Shown here in pieces: positions 33,857 to 46,590 of a stretch of 64,000 nucleotides of DNA. A program made the position numbers and the translations under genes. Every line of letters begins with the position of its first letter. Position 1 is the first letter of the stretch. The notes below the pieces were generated by a model, which was not told where the DNA came from, ran no database searches, and saw only the letters and a list, made by a program, of their open reading frames with translations. The DNA comes from Styela clava. Taxonomy: Eukaryota > Chordata > Ascidiacea > Stolidobranchia > Styelidae. The stretch is from the NCBI RefSeq assembly GCF_964204865.1, contig NC_135255.1, positions 18,753,135 to 18,817,134 on the forward strand. The letters run 5' to 3'.

Positions 33857-34375
33857 CTCGAGTGAAGGAACCTAATCCTCATTCCAACGGTGAAGCTTAG
33901 GCAGTTGGGATTGATTTTAAGTTCTGATGTTAAATACTTAGCTCAGAGTTTCCAAACTTTTTGAACACTCAGTGTATCCCACTTCCAGTAATATAAACCA
34001 TGACGCATTGAAAAAAAAAATTGACTTACAGTGATAACATTGAATTACGCCGCCCGTTTTAACATATGCGAACCTTGTTTTAGATCACAAAAATAATGCA
34101 AATGCGAATAAAGTGAAAAGTAAATATAAAGTATAATAAAGTGAAAAACAATACAGTAATACAAATATGTACACATTATCTTTATACATGAAAATAATGC
34201 AAGTACCACAATTTAAATTGTGACAGGGGTTCTTTTATCAAATATGAACATGAGCTCTGTTTTTAGAAAACATAGAACTTTATTGAATTAGTACCATTTA
34301 GAATTTAAATTCAAACAATTTTGTAAGAAAACATGTCACAGAAACAAGACTTAAAACTAAAAAGCGAAGCTACAC

Positions 34376-35044
34376 TCAGACACTGTTGACTGTTGGGGGA
34401 GGCCAGGATTCCCCCAAATAATGTGCTATCATAAACATCCTATCTGAACCAAAAAACATTTCCCTTCTCCCATTTTTATGAAGAAAAAAGGTTGGCATTC
34501 CAAATGCCCCATTATCTAGTGCTTCTCTAGTTGATTCCTTCAGCTTTAACTTAACTTTATCAGTAGTGATCATGTTTAACAGATCTTCACCTCTATTGGA
34601 TGAAAATCCAGCATCTGTACAAGCTTGAAATAAATTTTGATCTTGTGTGATATCAGAATTTGTTACAAATACAGCTCTATAGACTTGCCTGGACACTCCT
34701 TCCAAATGGCTATTAAAATTCATTTCAACAGCTGTAAGTAGTCTCTGTGCTTTAAGAGATCCTTGTAATTGAAATTCCCCAAAGTTTTTCGGCAATTTAA
34801 ATGGAACATTGTAATAGTTTGAAAAGCGCTTCAGTTCTGTAGACATATATTTTGATCGGGCTACTGATTTCGGCGGCGGTTGACTTCCTAGGGCTTTAAA
34901 AATGCCTCCCAAAAGTGCGGGCCTCAAACTCAATTCCATTTGCTTCCAATGACTTTTACTGCGACAAGTAACTTCAAATGAAAAATAACTATAGGGAGAT
35001 AAAACATCGTAGAACAATTCCACCAAAACTTTACCGTTGGCCAT
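34376..35044 (-). CDS. GSTK1: Glutathione S-transferase kappa, 222 aa
   Basis: Kappa-class GST: a DsbA-like thioredoxin fold with a helical insertion that conjugates glutathione to electrophiles, known from mitochondria and peroxisomes. The start MANGKVLVELFYD leads to SPYSYFSFE with Ser16, the catalytic serine of the family. Later features are the RPALLGGIF stretch, GAFGMPTFF with the cis-proline, and FFGSDRM, which contacts glutathione. Length matches the family (about 226 in human). The C-terminus ends NSV, not the ARL-type peroxisomal signal of the human protein, so peroxisomal targeting is not supported. The gene is intronless in the coding region, which could mean a retrocopy, but the frame is intact. 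It is the first of three consecutive minus-strand genes; no functional link with the death-domain genes is evident. Confidence 0.95.
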   Translation of the reverse strand: MANGKVLVELFYDVLSPYSYFSFEVTCRSKSHWKQMELSLRPALLGGIFKALGSQPPPKSVARSKYMSTELKRFSNYYNVPFKLPKNFGEFQLQGSLKAQRLLTAVEMNFNSHLEGVSRQVYRAVFVTNSDITQDQNLFQACTDAGFSSNRGEDLLNMITTDKVKLKLKESTREALDNGAFGMPTFFLHKNGRREMFFGSDRMFMIAHYLGESWPPPTVNSV

Positions 35045-36600
35045 CGATAATAATTCGAATGTACCGGTACCTTAGTTCACAGGTTTAGAAATTGCTGGCA
35101 TATATGAGGACTTGCAGCATCAAGAATGCGGCATCAGTTCCCTGTTTGTAGGCGGTGGTCGGAGTCGGACAGTTCCAGACTCTAATAATTCGGATTCGAT
35201 ATTTCAACTTCCAATCAAAATACATCTTACACCAACCAAGCTAATTGAATTCGTTTATTAGTTATTACTCCGCAAGGTGCATAACAGAAAAACAAACGAA
35301 GGATAGGATTTGCATATTTATCCCAGGGAGTGAAAAGCCGATAAGACGACTGGATCATATGGAGAACCACATCCTCTCCACACAACTAATTGCCTTTGTA
35401 TTTACTTCTTTACATTTATGCATTCCAAACCTGCTATTTATTATGACTACTTATATTGTTGTGTATATTTATGCGTGCCAAACCAGCTAGTAATAAATCT
35501 TACTTCTTTGCCTGAAGCTCTTATTAAAGCTTGCGTTGTTGTTATTAAGATTGAATCTGCAATGTTCTAAATATTGTTTTGATAATTTCCTTTTTTAATT
35601 GATGCTCAATCAGTATAGCTTAATTGCATTCAGTGGTTAAATACTATTCTATCAATTAATACGTATCTAAATTTTGTCTTATGAAAATTATTGGAATACT
35701 CATTTTTTCCTTTATCCTTATAGAAAATACATGTGACTGTTTCCAACTAAATTAATAAGTGACTATTCATTCCCAATGAATATGTATTTCATACCTGTGC
35801 TTACCTAATTCATGTGCTTGATAGTTTTTTTGAATTTATTACTTATGATATATTAGTTTAATTTAGTTATATTGGGCAACTCAAAAAGGAGTTGTTGTAT
35901 TATGGTGTATTTAAAGCTCAATTGTAGGGGGATTATAAAATAGTCATCCAAGCTCCTAAATTTTCTTGGAGGAGATTATGACTTTATTTCCGCCTCACTT
36001 TTTCATATTTTAGTCTATGACTCTATGTTCTCAAATCTGTATATTTGTGATAATCGTTCAAGTGCCACAATTGTTCATATTGGAATTAATTTCTTATTTT
36101 TGTTTATACAACTCAAATCATCATTCATAACAGTCATTCTCATAATCACTGTTTTATAGTCACTTGGCTATGCAAACTATAGTCCAAATGTGGCATTGAG
36201 AGATGCCCATAAAATCTTATATTTCCACCTTATAGTACATGGGAATTGGTCAATAGGATTAAATGTAATGTCCTGATAGGGCCAAGTATTTCCTATTCAT
36301 GGCTTGCCACTTCCTTATTTGTATTAGATGGAATATAAATGTTTTTATTAACACCCGAATCTATAAAATTTGGGCAAATATTACTCGAACTCCAAATAAC
36401 TATTTGTCATTTAAGAACAGACAAAACCCTTGGTCGAGTTTCCTTTTTTTCCCCAAAGATACAAAATTTATAACCGCTTTATAATAATAAGCATTTTTAC
36501 TGTGAACTTATTTCAATTGGTGCGAACATGGTGAGAGATGACTCTGATGGCCGCATGGTCGTATCGCTCCCTCCAGTCCATACCAAAGAAACGTTATTTC
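35045..36600. other. Intergenic region upstream of GSTK
   Basis: A SINE-A tail scrap in minus orientation lies at about 35302-35400. Otherwise AT-rich sequence with no repeat ends, no exon and no RNA gene that I recognise. Confidence 0.4.
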
Positions 36601-36610
36601 TATTGCTTTA

Positions 36611-36836
36611 TTGCGGTGTGGCTCAACGGGCTAAGCGTTAGGAATACGCTCGCCACCGCACCTCTAATTATTCTGCGTGGGTTCGCAGGTTTGAATCCCA
36701 TGCAGGGATGGTTATGTGCGAGAGGATTGCTGGACTCCTTGCCGTCGTTTGGTGGTTCACGTAACCGCTGGTCGGTTACGGCTTCCTCCACCACCAAGTC
36801 CATGCTTCCGAAAACAAACAATACAGTAACAAGAGA
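36611..36836 (+). mobile_element. SINE-A, head and body
   Basis: Begins in the tRNA-like head (GCGGTGTGGCTCAACGGG, B-box GGTTTGAATCCCA) and runs through the GGTCGGTTACGGCTTCC body. It stops before the tail, so it is 3'-truncated or interrupted by the sequence at 36837. Confidence 0.85.
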
Positions 36837-36969
36837 GCAATGCTCAAATATATGGACACGCAGAACAATTCCCCAAAAATCATATGCGGTGACCAACGAC
36901 TAACATACCGGCGGTGACTTACCAGTACCTGTATCGGGGTACCGTGACGGTACAGGGACTGTCATAGAT

Positions 36970-38073
36970 TAGGGTTGCCATACCATCCGGAAAATTCCGG
37001 ACATGTCCGGAATTTAGGGTTAAATTTTGCGTCCGGAAAGAATTTAAAAAAATGCTCAAATGTCCGGAATTTTACTGCATCTGCAATCGTACTCTGAACA
37101 CTGCTAATGCAGAACATTGTTTATTAATATCCTTCATTACTACATGAGGAAAATGCGTGCCCATTGAAAATAGATGCCAATTGAAACGTTTATTTTTCCT
37201 GATCTTGCGTTGTTTTGATTGTGACGCAACAATGTGAAATTCACGGCTTTGTAGGCAAACTGTGCAATCTCTAAAGACAGCGTACTGCGAGCATTAGAGA
37301 AAGTGATTATGGTTACTGGAACTAGGAGGAGTTTTTAAGAATTCATTAGATGGGCAGGCGACAAGGGAAATAATATCAACACGAAGATTTAATTTAGTTA
37401 CATAAGGTCAATGAATTGTTGTTGCAACAAATTGTTAGTCAATATATCATAACTTTGTTCGGTGTCTGATTACAGGGGGTTCGCGTTGACAGAAAAAACT
37501 TGACAGGAAAAAGGTTGAGAACCCCTGACTTCGAACTTTCTTGAACCTATTGACCGTTGTGCTGAATATGAATTGGTTAGATATAGGTCACATGCTGCGA
37601 AAGTTACTAGAAATTCCATCTATAAAAGCAATCGATTTCGCACATATAATCAGAGATTTCCTTAAAATGTCATACAGGAGGAAGCCTAGTGAATTTTTGA
37701 TACAGAATTTTTGACTGCTGACTGGCTGCGTTTATTGCCTGGATTATACTGAGTAGCTTTGCAAAGTATTGTTGATTGACTGGCTTAGCCTGGATTGACG
37801 GACTGATATCTTATTTGGTCGTTACTTGCCACAGTTATCTACCGTTTATTTCTGATTATTATTATCAAGAATAGGTCCACCGAAAAGATAAATCCGTTCA
37901 AATTGCAAATATTATACTTCCAAGTAGTCCTACATACTTTATAATTGGGCAGACTGCACCTCGCATGGGTCAAATATGCGTTATGACGCCATAAAAGCAA
38001 AAAAATGGTATTATGATATATGGTCTCATGAAAATATGTCCGGAATTTAACTCTTTCGAATATGGTAACCCTA
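36970..38073. mobile_element. hAT-like element with TAGGGTTGCCATA ends, 1104 bp
   Basis: Ends TAGGGTTGCCATA and TATGGTAACCCTA are flanked by a perfect 8-bp duplication TCATAGAT at 36962-36969 and 38074-38081. TCCGGAAAATTCCGGACAT repeats lie inside the left end and TGTCCGGAATTT inside the right. It is related to 12498-12975. No transposase is recognised. Confidence 0.88.
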
Positions 38074-38081
38074 TCATAGAT

Positions 38082-39422
38082 ATTTTAGGTCCTGTGACAA
38101 TTGAAACATCAGTTGAAATATCTCGTGATATGAGTCAATTATGTACCGTATTATCGGATCAGGTACTGAACCACAGTCAAACATTTCACATAAAAACGTT
38201 ACTAAATAACATGCGTCAACTTAACACCAGCCGAATCGGGGTACAATTTTTGGTACAGTGACTGTCATAGCCGTTTAGGGCTGATGGACAATTCGACTAC
38301 ACGGACAACTCACCAGGCCTAGGGTGGTGTAGCCAGTCTGCGGACAATTTCATTCAAACCGCTATAAAACAAAAACCAATATATCTAACCCGTTAATTTT
38401 TTCACCGTGGGTGCATTGGCGGCATTTATTCTACACGCCAAACCTCGTACAGACAGCGTGAAAACATTGGGCTTCTAATTGCATTTCTGACCGTCATATA
38501 TTTCAAGAACACGGTTATTTCGAACAAAACTCATTAAATTATAAACAAAGCACCACATCACAGCAATCAAACAGACGAAAACACGGTGGCCGCAAATTGG
38601 TTGACAAAGATATTATCGACGTATCGGAAATGCACACCCCCTATTCCCCCTCCTTCAAATGTAGAAACGCGAAACTTTCAAATATGGTTAAAAGAAACAC
38701 AACTCTACCCACCTGCCAAGTTTCATCTTTTTATTTCTCATATTTGTATGGATTTTCAAGCTTTTGACAGCTACGAGTTAGTTCAGTGTCACCGCGCTGT
38801 GTTACGGTACCAGAACTTCTCTATCTTTAGAAGGTCCTGTCTTGTGACAGCGTGAATTGAAATTGCAAGATGGTCCGTTGGACACAAAATGGCGTCCGAT
38901 AACCGTAGAACGTTTAGTGACGTCATAGCAAACAAAAACAAATCTTACAGAGCTAACAGAAATATTTGAAATAAATAAAAGTAATAGCCTTCTGGAGAAA
39001 AATTTCATCTTCAACCACTGAAAATTTCAAAGCAATTAGTCCAGTAATCAAAGAGAAAAGCGACTTTTTAAAAACGTGTCAAAGAACAAGAACAACAACA
39101 ACATAATATTGAAACGATCGTTATGTCCACTACGTGTCCAAAAACTAATCCCATACCCGACTTGGAATGGTAACCGGACGAGAGGCCGTGGTTCGCCATA
39201 TGGATAAGCCGTCTTATCGGCTTTCCTCTCCCCCGGGATAAATATGTAAATCCTATCCTATCCTATCATTGTATTTATGTTTTTTCTGGTTGGCAAATAA
39301 TAAATCTCTCTCTTTCTCTCTCTCTCTCGTCCGGTTACCAGTCAATGTTGGGTATGAGATTATTTAGTCAGTTACTAATGGTGTTATAATTATGATGTTA
39401 TAATATTAAAAGGCTATAAAGC
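38082..39422. other. Intergenic, repeat-bearing
   Basis: A TTGGACACG-family copy (minus) is at 38870-39145 and a SINE-A tail (plus) at about 39145-39270, with a CT-rich microsatellite at 39300-39330. No coding signal is recognised at 38082-38870. Confidence 0.5.
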
Positions 39423-39858
39423 AAGGGTCGGCAGCCTTTTGTCGCTCGTGGGCCAAAATTAAGGTTGCAAGTCATTGGCGGGCCGCACATATTTTTAGAA
39501 AGTCGAAAAACCGAACGGGTGGTACTTTTTATAATAAAAATCAAGCAGTGATACATTTCTCGAATAGAATATAGATCAATTTCCTCATTGCATCTCATAA
39601 AATTCCATTTGAATATTTTCAGCGCCAATGAACCCCCTTGCACTTAGTCTCAACTTTTCTGCGTTTTTTTTTCCATTTGCCTAATTATGATTAAATTATA
39701 TGCTCATTAAACGAGTAATTGTGAAATATATAATTGTTAGGTTATAATATAATTTAGTCTGAAGTCTATATATTCGTCAAAACGGATGTTTCGTTACTAT
39801 AATTTAGTGAAGCGACGCGGGCCGGATCCAGCCCGCGGGCCGTAGGTTGCCGACCCCT
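39423..39858. mobile_element. hAT-type MITE, inverted copy of the 7.4-kb family
   Basis: Ends CAAGGGTCGGCAGCC and GGTTGCCGACCCCTG. The interior matches 7433-7872 in reverse (GGTTGCAAGTCATTGGCGGG near the left end). No clear target duplication is left. Confidence 0.75.
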
Positions 39859-40084
39859 GGCCTGCATCTTATTATTCAAAATTTTTAGTTTTTATCACCA
39901 ATTTTATGATTTTATTACTTGGGTGAACTGCAAATGCAATGCAAAAATTTTCTGCCTACTAGAAGAAATTATGATGTGTACTGTATTTTGTTAGAATCAT
40001 AAACTGTATTTCAATTTTCAAGTTATATGCAATCAAACTCCTTATACATGAAGCTAATTATATTGAGTTGGAGTGTAATCACAA

Positions 40085-40335
40085 ATGTGTTGCTCGGCTT
40101 AGCGGTCTGCCGCGACTCGCAAATATGTGCGAGGAGATTGCTGGACTCTTTTTCGTAGGGTGGGTCATGTAACCACTGGTCGGTTACAGCTTTTTCTATC
40201 ATCAAGTTCATGCATCCGGGAATAATAAATGGCAACCAATCCAGTACCAAACATGGACTGGTAACTGCATGAGAAGTTATGCTTCGGTATGGGATTAGGT
40301 CAGCTTATCGGCTTAAATATATAAATCCTATCCTG
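40085..40335 (+). mobile_element. SINE-A, diverged
   Basis: The decayed tRNA head CTCGGCTTAGCGGTCTGCC leads into AGATTGCTGGACTC and ACCACTGGTCGGTTACAGC, ending in a tail with ATATATAAATCCTATCC. Older than the other copies. Confidence 0.65.
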
Positions 40336-40569
40336 AGGGCAAGGGGTCATAATCAGCGCTGGATTAACCATTAAGCAATATAAGCATGTGCTTAAGGGAA
40401 CCAAGCAACGCGGGCACCACAGAGATTTTTATAGCAAAATTTTTGATAGTGCATCAGTGCATTTTTTATTCAACTATTGAACCAAGTGATTTTTGGTTGA
40501 AGATTGTTGGTGGCTCTAATACTAGGCTATTTTTTTCAATAAATTTTCTGAGAACTCATGATTGTCCAA

Positions 40570-42310
40570 AACGAATCGAATATTCGAATATCAAGGTATT
40601 CGAATACCTTTCCAGCTGATTTTCGAATAATTCCGAATGGTAGCCACTTTTCGCCGTAAACACGGTGTTTCGTTTTACCGGAATCTCCAAACGACTTTTT
40701 AGGCTTTCTCACGTATTGTAATGACGATGAAATAGAATCGGCACTCTGATTGTTTATATTCTGTGCGACCGTGTGTCGCATAGTGTTGCGACACATTTGC
40801 ACATTTGCGTGAGAGGACATTTACACATTACGCTTTTAATTTACACATCCATTTCCATTACGTCGAAAATTGACAATTATTTATAGCCGTAATTGTTACG
40901 ATATCCAATGAATAGTTGCAAGTCGAAAAAAGTAGTCGATTTATTAGGAAAAATACTTTTACTCGCTTTCTGGCAAATAATTTTGATAGCGATAGTTAAA
41001 AGTATCGATCTTTTACCGGGATGATTTTTTTTTGCCAATAATCCAATCCATGACCGATACCAGCATTTAAAATATTATGCCGTATTAATTTAATTCTGTT
41101 CAACGTAACTCATGGTTGTATCGACAATCTGTAGACATAAAATGTGTGGTAAACTGCCCAAACATAATTAATTTCGGATTCGTATTTACAAAATAATAAA
41201 ACTATTATATATACCTCTAAAATACAACGGCGATCTGTGGACTTGAAATGTGTGGTAAACTGCCCGATATTATTAATTTTTGATTCGTATTTACTAAATA
41301 ATAAAAGTAATAATACTCCAACACATTACGAGAATGTGTGGACATAAAATGTGTGGTAAACTGCCCGATTTACCAATATTTGAGTTATGTTAACAGAATT
41401 AAATTAACACGGTAAGACATTTTAAATAGTGCTATCGGTCATGAATTCGAATATTTTGCGCAGCACAAAATCATCCTAGTAAAAAGTCCATACTTTTAAA
41501 TACAAACCAATGGCAACCATAATCCAAATTACTTACCCAAAAAGCGGGATAAAGTATAAATTAAATTCCCGACTTTTTTCACATTTTTTCCGTGAGTCCA
41601 AAATTAAGAATCAAAAATTAATTTTATTCGGGCGCACTATCACGGCAATCTGTGGACATAAATAGTGTGGCAAACTCGCGATTAATATTAATTTTTGATT
41701 CATATTTTCGTATTTACAAAATACAACGGCGATCTGTAGACTTAGAATGTGTGATAAACTACCCGATTATAATTAGTTTTTGATTCCTATTTTCGTATTT
41801 ATAAAATAATAAAAGTATTATTACTTGAACATACAACGGCGATTTGCGGACTTAAAATGTGTGGTAAAATTCCTGAATATAATCAATTTTTGATTCGTAT
41901 TTTTGTACTCACGAAAAAATTGTCGAAGTCGGAAATATACCTCATACTTTATCTCGCTTTTTGGCAAATAATTTGGATAATGGTTGGTATTTTAAAAGTA
42001 TGGGCGTTTTACCAGAATGATTGTGTTGCGCAAATATTGAAATTCATGACCAATGCCACCATTCAAAATGCCATAATGCCACACATGGTATATAAAGGAT
42101 ATATCACAATAATCTGCAGACATGAAATGCCTGGTAAGATAGCCAGGTTGTAGAAAGCAGTTATTCCATTGTTTATTGTATGGAAATTCCTTCATACTCT
42201 TAGATAAGCTTCTTTTACTTGATTTTATTTTCTAAGTATTCGAAATTTCATAAAAGATAATATAATAATTTCGAATGTATTCGAAATAGTGAACTATACG
42301 GTATTGGCCA
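40570..42310. repeat. Composite of inverted arms and degenerate ~95-bp repeats
   Basis: GGACATAAAATGTGTGGTAAACTGCCC or a close variant recurs at about 41130, 41240, 41340, 41655, 41740, 41845 and, weaker, 42118. Each is followed by AATTTTTGATTCGTATTT. Segment 40940-41100 reappears inverted at about 41395-41570 and again in direct form at about 41935-42090. ATTCGAATA-type palindromes bound the block near 40575 and 42240. No protein is recognised. Confidence 0.7.
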
Positions 42311-42950
42311 TCCTTGGATCCATTGAATTCGTTTTCAATCCGAAGTTTCATGTGACGAAATCAACAAAATTAGAAATGACGCACGATGTGGCAGTTTCGC
42401 GATCTGGTGGTCGGCAAAGTCTGGAGATTTGGGATATGGAAGACTACTGGGCACCGGTAACATTTTAAGCTACAGTTGTGCATGAATAATTTTGTATTTC
42501 GATTCACGTTGAGACTGCACACATGAATCTTTATCGTCACACTCTACCAGGATATATCAAAACCATATCCGGTTACATCAGTTGATAAAAATCTAGGCAG
42601 CTTGGACGATTTCTGTACTATAGTATAAACATATAAAATATTCTAGTTCGATACCGGTACTGTATACAGTGCCGAGCACGTCAAAGGTCTAATAGTGAAT
42701 TGACCTATTTACCGATAACTGCAGTAAAATTTACGTATTCTTTCGCATTTAAATATGATTAAAAATTTTGTTTCGTCTCCTTTATCATGTAGTATGCCAT
42801 TGCTCATTTGTACAAAATTGTAAGAAACCTTGAAATGTTCGTAATTTTTTTTTTACTGATGGTTGTGATTTGTGAATAACTTTTTACAGTAGTTTATTGC
42901 AAGTTTGGCCATCTTTCTTTTTTTGTTAGATTTTTAACCTACTTTCGACC
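42311..42950. other. Intergenic, nothing recognised
   Basis: No repeat ends, exon or RNA gene seen. A T-rich run occurs at 42846-42856. Confidence 0.3.
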
Positions 42951-42954
42951 AAAA

Positions 42955-43205
42955 TAAGATGAGACGGCTTATCCACATGACGAACAACGGCCTCGCGTTC
43001 GGTTACCAGTCTGGTATGGGATTAGTTAGTTATTTGTTTTCGGAGGCATGGACTTGATGGTAGAGGTAGTCGTAACCGACCAGCGGTTGCGTGAACCACC
43101 CTACGGCGGCGAGGAGTCCAGTAATCCTCTCGCACATAACCATCATCGCATGGGATTCGAACCTGCTAACCCACGCAGACTAATCAGAGGTGCGGTCGCG
43201 AGCGC
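42955..43205 (-). mobile_element. SINE-A, head truncated
   Basis: Minus-orientation copy running from the tail (GAGACGGCTTATCCACATG) to TTCGAACCTGC and GCGGTCGCGAGCG, where it stops short of the A-box. Confidence 0.8.
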
Positions 43206-43256
43206 TCAGCAAGATAATCGGCTCCCTAGTCATTAAAATTAGTCATAAAATTAATG

Positions 43257-43572
43257 CGCGGCGGTGTGGCTCATCGTGCTAAGCGTTAGGAATACGCTCG
43301 CCACCGCATCTCGATCACCGAATCCCATGCGGGGTAGTTATGTGCGAGAGGATTGCTGGACTCCTCGCCGTCGTAGGGTGGTTCGCGTAACCGCTGGTCG
43401 GTTACGGCTTCCTCTACCATCAAGTCCATGCTTCCGAAAAACAAATAACTAAAACTAATCCCATACCCGACATGGACTGGTAACCGGACGAGAGGCCGTG
43501 GTCCGCCATATGGGTAAGCCGTCTTATCGGCTTTCCTCTCCCCGGGATAAATATGTAAATCCTATCCTATAA
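43257..43572 (+). mobile_element. SINE-A, near full length
   Basis: Starts GCGCGGCGGTGTGGCTCATC (A-box region) and ends AAATATGTAAATCCTATCC. It has a small deletion over the B-box (CGATCACCGAATCCCAT). It is the best reference for the family's tail in plus orientation. Confidence 0.88.
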
Positions 43573-43727
43573 GAATATTCTGTTCTTTCCCTATCTTTTC
43601 TCTCCCCCGTGATAAGTAGGGGAATTACAAGAAAACTATGCTCAAATGCACGTGAACGATTGTTATGTCCACTAACGTGTCCAATAAATACTATAATCGC
43701 ACACAGCAAGCGATTCATGCCATTAGG

Positions 43728-44055
43728 ATCAGGATTTACATATTTATCCCGGGAGAGAGGAAAGCCGATAAGACGGCTTATCCATATGGCGAACCACGGC
43801 CTCTCGTCCGGTTACCATTCCAAGTCGGGTATGGGATTAGTTATATTGTTTGTTTTCCGAAGCATGGACTTGGTGGTAGAGGAAGCCGTAACCGACCAGC
43901 GGTTACGTGAACCACCTAACGACGACGAAGAGTCCAGCAATCCTCCCACGCCGGCGAGGAGTCCAGCAATCCTCTCGCACATAACCATCCCTGAGTGGGA
44001 TTCGAACCTGCGAACCCATGTAGAGTAATTAGAGGTGCGGTGGCGAGCGTATTCC
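43728..44055 (-). mobile_element. SINE-A, first half, split by the LINE
   Basis: Minus copy from tail to GTGGCGAGCGTATTCC, where an A/T tract begins. The missing head is found at 55125-55165. Together the halves rebuild a complete SINE-A with GTATTCC duplicated at the junctions. Confidence 0.9.
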
Positions 44056-44563
44056 TTTTTTTTTTACACGGATCAGAGTTTTTCCAGGCTCGGATCAGTG
44101 TCTTAAAGACACGTCATATCCGAGTCATATCGGTATTACGCTTCGTAAGCATGCCACTGCGTGAGCAGCGGTCATACACATAAGGCGGCTTCCGTATCCG
44201 CTATGTATTGCAAGACAAAGACTTCGGCCCCGAGTACATGCTATGTGCCAAATAGCAGAACGTCTGCCCAGGGCTTCCGTCAATGCCATGCTTAGCACAG
44301 CTCAACTTCCGCCACCCCCGGCTTCCGTACATACTGTGAGGCGTGTAACACGTACACAGCATGACATCCACCGAGAAGTTCCCGATTCATCATTTCCGCA
44401 GAAAGTTATGGATGGTATCATCTGAATTAATCTCCCATTTATGGGAGGTGGAGGTATGGCGTCATTTATAAAATAGTCAAAGTTGATTCATCAATTTGTA
44501 ACATATCCATTTAGAATATGTTTCCAGTTTTTTCTGATACCAAATATTTCCAGGTTTTCGAAT

Positions 44564-44970
44564 TTAGTCTCGAGTAGGGTGAGAAATTCTGTCAATTTTT
44601 TTTAGGGTTTGATCTAGAATATTTTTATCAGTATACCTGTTCGAATACCTGTCTTCTCTGTCCAGTCGGATTTTTCTTTTTATTATATTAATCTTCATGA
44701 TAGTGAAACCTTTAATGACCAGAAGTTTTTGTGGGCCGTCGTAGCTATTGTCCATGATTTCCTGTCTTGATATTGTAATATTTGTGTTACATAATCCGTT
44801 GATTGCTTCCGTGGTTTCTGCGATGTATATTGCTGTTTGGCGGCAGTGGAGGAAAAGATGCTTGGAACTATCTAGTGGCAGTTTGCAGAATTTACAATTC
44901 ACGATCTTAAGTTCGCCAGATGGTTTGAATCGAATGCCCATTCCTCTCATCTTATCTCCGAATATGTATC
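44564..44970 (-). pseudogene. LINE ORF2 C-terminal segment
   Basis: The frame reads GDKMRGMGIRFKPSGEL, then CKFCKLPLDSSKHLFLHC, a CxxC...H...C zinc motif typical of L1/Tx1 ORF2 C-termini. It is cut from the reverse transcriptase by the 1.5-kb repeat block at 45040-46590, and a stop or frameshift lies just upstream near 44985. The 500 bases below it to 44056 are the 3' UTR. Confidence 0.75.
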
Positions 44971-45039
44971 CTTCCTATCCTTCGGTAGGATACTATTCTT
45001 TCGCTGTTGGTGAAGCTGGATCGGAAAAATCTTTCGCGG

Positions 45040-46590
45040 AGATGGACTTTATTGGACACGTAGTGGACATAACGATCGTTTCAATATTATGTTGTTGTTG
45101 TTCTTGTTCTTGTTGTTGTTCTTGTTCTTGTTCTTTGACACGTTTTTAAAAAGTCGCTTTTCTCTTCGAATACTGGACCAATTGCTTTGAAATTTTCAGT
45201 GGTTAAAGATTAATTTTTTCGCTAGAAGGCTATTACTTTTGTTTATTCTTAAATTTTATATGAATCCTATGAGATATGATATTTCATACAAAATTTCGCG
45301 GTATTTATTTTTACTCATGGGAACACTGTTTTACACTTATTTCAAGCGGTTTCGCGATCGATTGTCTTGCTCAGTACTACAGCTTCTGTAGGTCGGTACT
45401 GGTAAGTTGCCATACAGGTACCGTAACGCAGTGAAATTGACTTATTCCTTCCGCGGTATTACTAATGCTGCAATGCAAGTTTTATAGCCTATCGTATGCG
45501 GAACGGAATATCAGACCTACAGGTTCGGTACCGGTACTGGTAGCTCAGTACGTAAGTACGATACTGGTACTGGTGCCGGTACCGGTGTCTTACCACAATG
45601 AAATTACCGTAACTTATTCTTTCACGGTCCTACCAGTGCAGTAATGCAAGCGTTGTAGCACTTGTAGCCTACTATATTTGTTTATTTTGATGAGAGTCTA
45701 CTGGAAACAACATAAAATTTGAAAGGGAAGAATTGTTCTGTGATCAATTATCTGTCCTAAAGTGTAAACAACATAAAATTTGCAAGGGAACAACTGTTCT
45801 GTGATCAATTACCGTATATGGCCTACAGTGTACAGGTAAGATGCTGGCTGACTGCTAACCGGTACTGGTAGCTCAGTACGTAAGGACGATACTGGTACTG
45901 GTGCCGGTACCGGTGTCTTACCACAATGAAATTACCGTAACTTATTCTTTCACGGTCCTACCAGTGCAGTAATGCAAGCGTTGTAGCACTTGTAGCCTAC
46001 TATATTTGTTTATTTTGATGAGAGTCTACTGGAAACAACATAAAATTTGAAAGGGAAGAATTGTTCTGTGATCAATTATCTGTCCTAAAGTGTAAACAAC
46101 ATAAAATTTGCAAGGGAACAACTGTTCTGTGATCAATTACCGTATATGGCCTACAGTGTACAGGTGAGATGCTGCCTGACTGCTAACTCAGTACCGCTTG
46201 ATACGTTTTCAAAAAGTCACTTTTCTCTTCGAATACTGGACCAATTGCTTTGAAATTTTTAGTGGTTAAAGATAAAAATTTTCTCCAGAAGGCAATTACT
46301 TTTTTTTTCGCTATGACGTCATCAAAATTATGTGACTCTGCGTGTCCATATATTTGAGCATAGCTCTCTTGTGTTGTTGTTGTTGTTCTTTGACACGTTT
46401 TTAAAAAGTCGCTTTTCTCTTCGAATACTGGACCAATTGCTTTGAAATTTTCAGTGGTTAAAGATTAATTTTTTTGCTAAAAGGCTATTACTTTTATTTA
46501 TTTTAAAATTTTGCGTGAATTCTATGAAATTTGATATTTCGTCTAAAATTTTGCTGTATTATTTTTTATCCATGGGAACACGGATTTTAG
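45040..46590. repeat. Repeat block inserted in the LINE
   Basis: Direct repeats of about 215 bp flank the block (about 45085-45320 and 46380-46590; both contain AAGTCGCTTTTCTCTTCG and end CATGGGAACAC). A third diverged unit lies at 46190-46375, and the TTGGACACG family begins it. Between them is the 328-bp tandem duplication. The block separates the two parts of ORF2, so it came after the LINE. Confidence 0.75.
45531..46186. repeat. Tandem duplication, 2 x 328 bp
   Basis: CCGGTACTGGTAGCTCAGTA begins at 45531 and 45859, and the two units are nearly identical. Each unit holds an internal repeat of about 68 bp (AACAACATAAAATTTGAAAG and AACAACATAAAATTTGCAAG, each followed by TTCTGTGATCAATTA). 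GGTACC-rich steps (TACTGGTACTGGTGCCGGTA) form a short repeat of their own. Confidence 0.92.
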
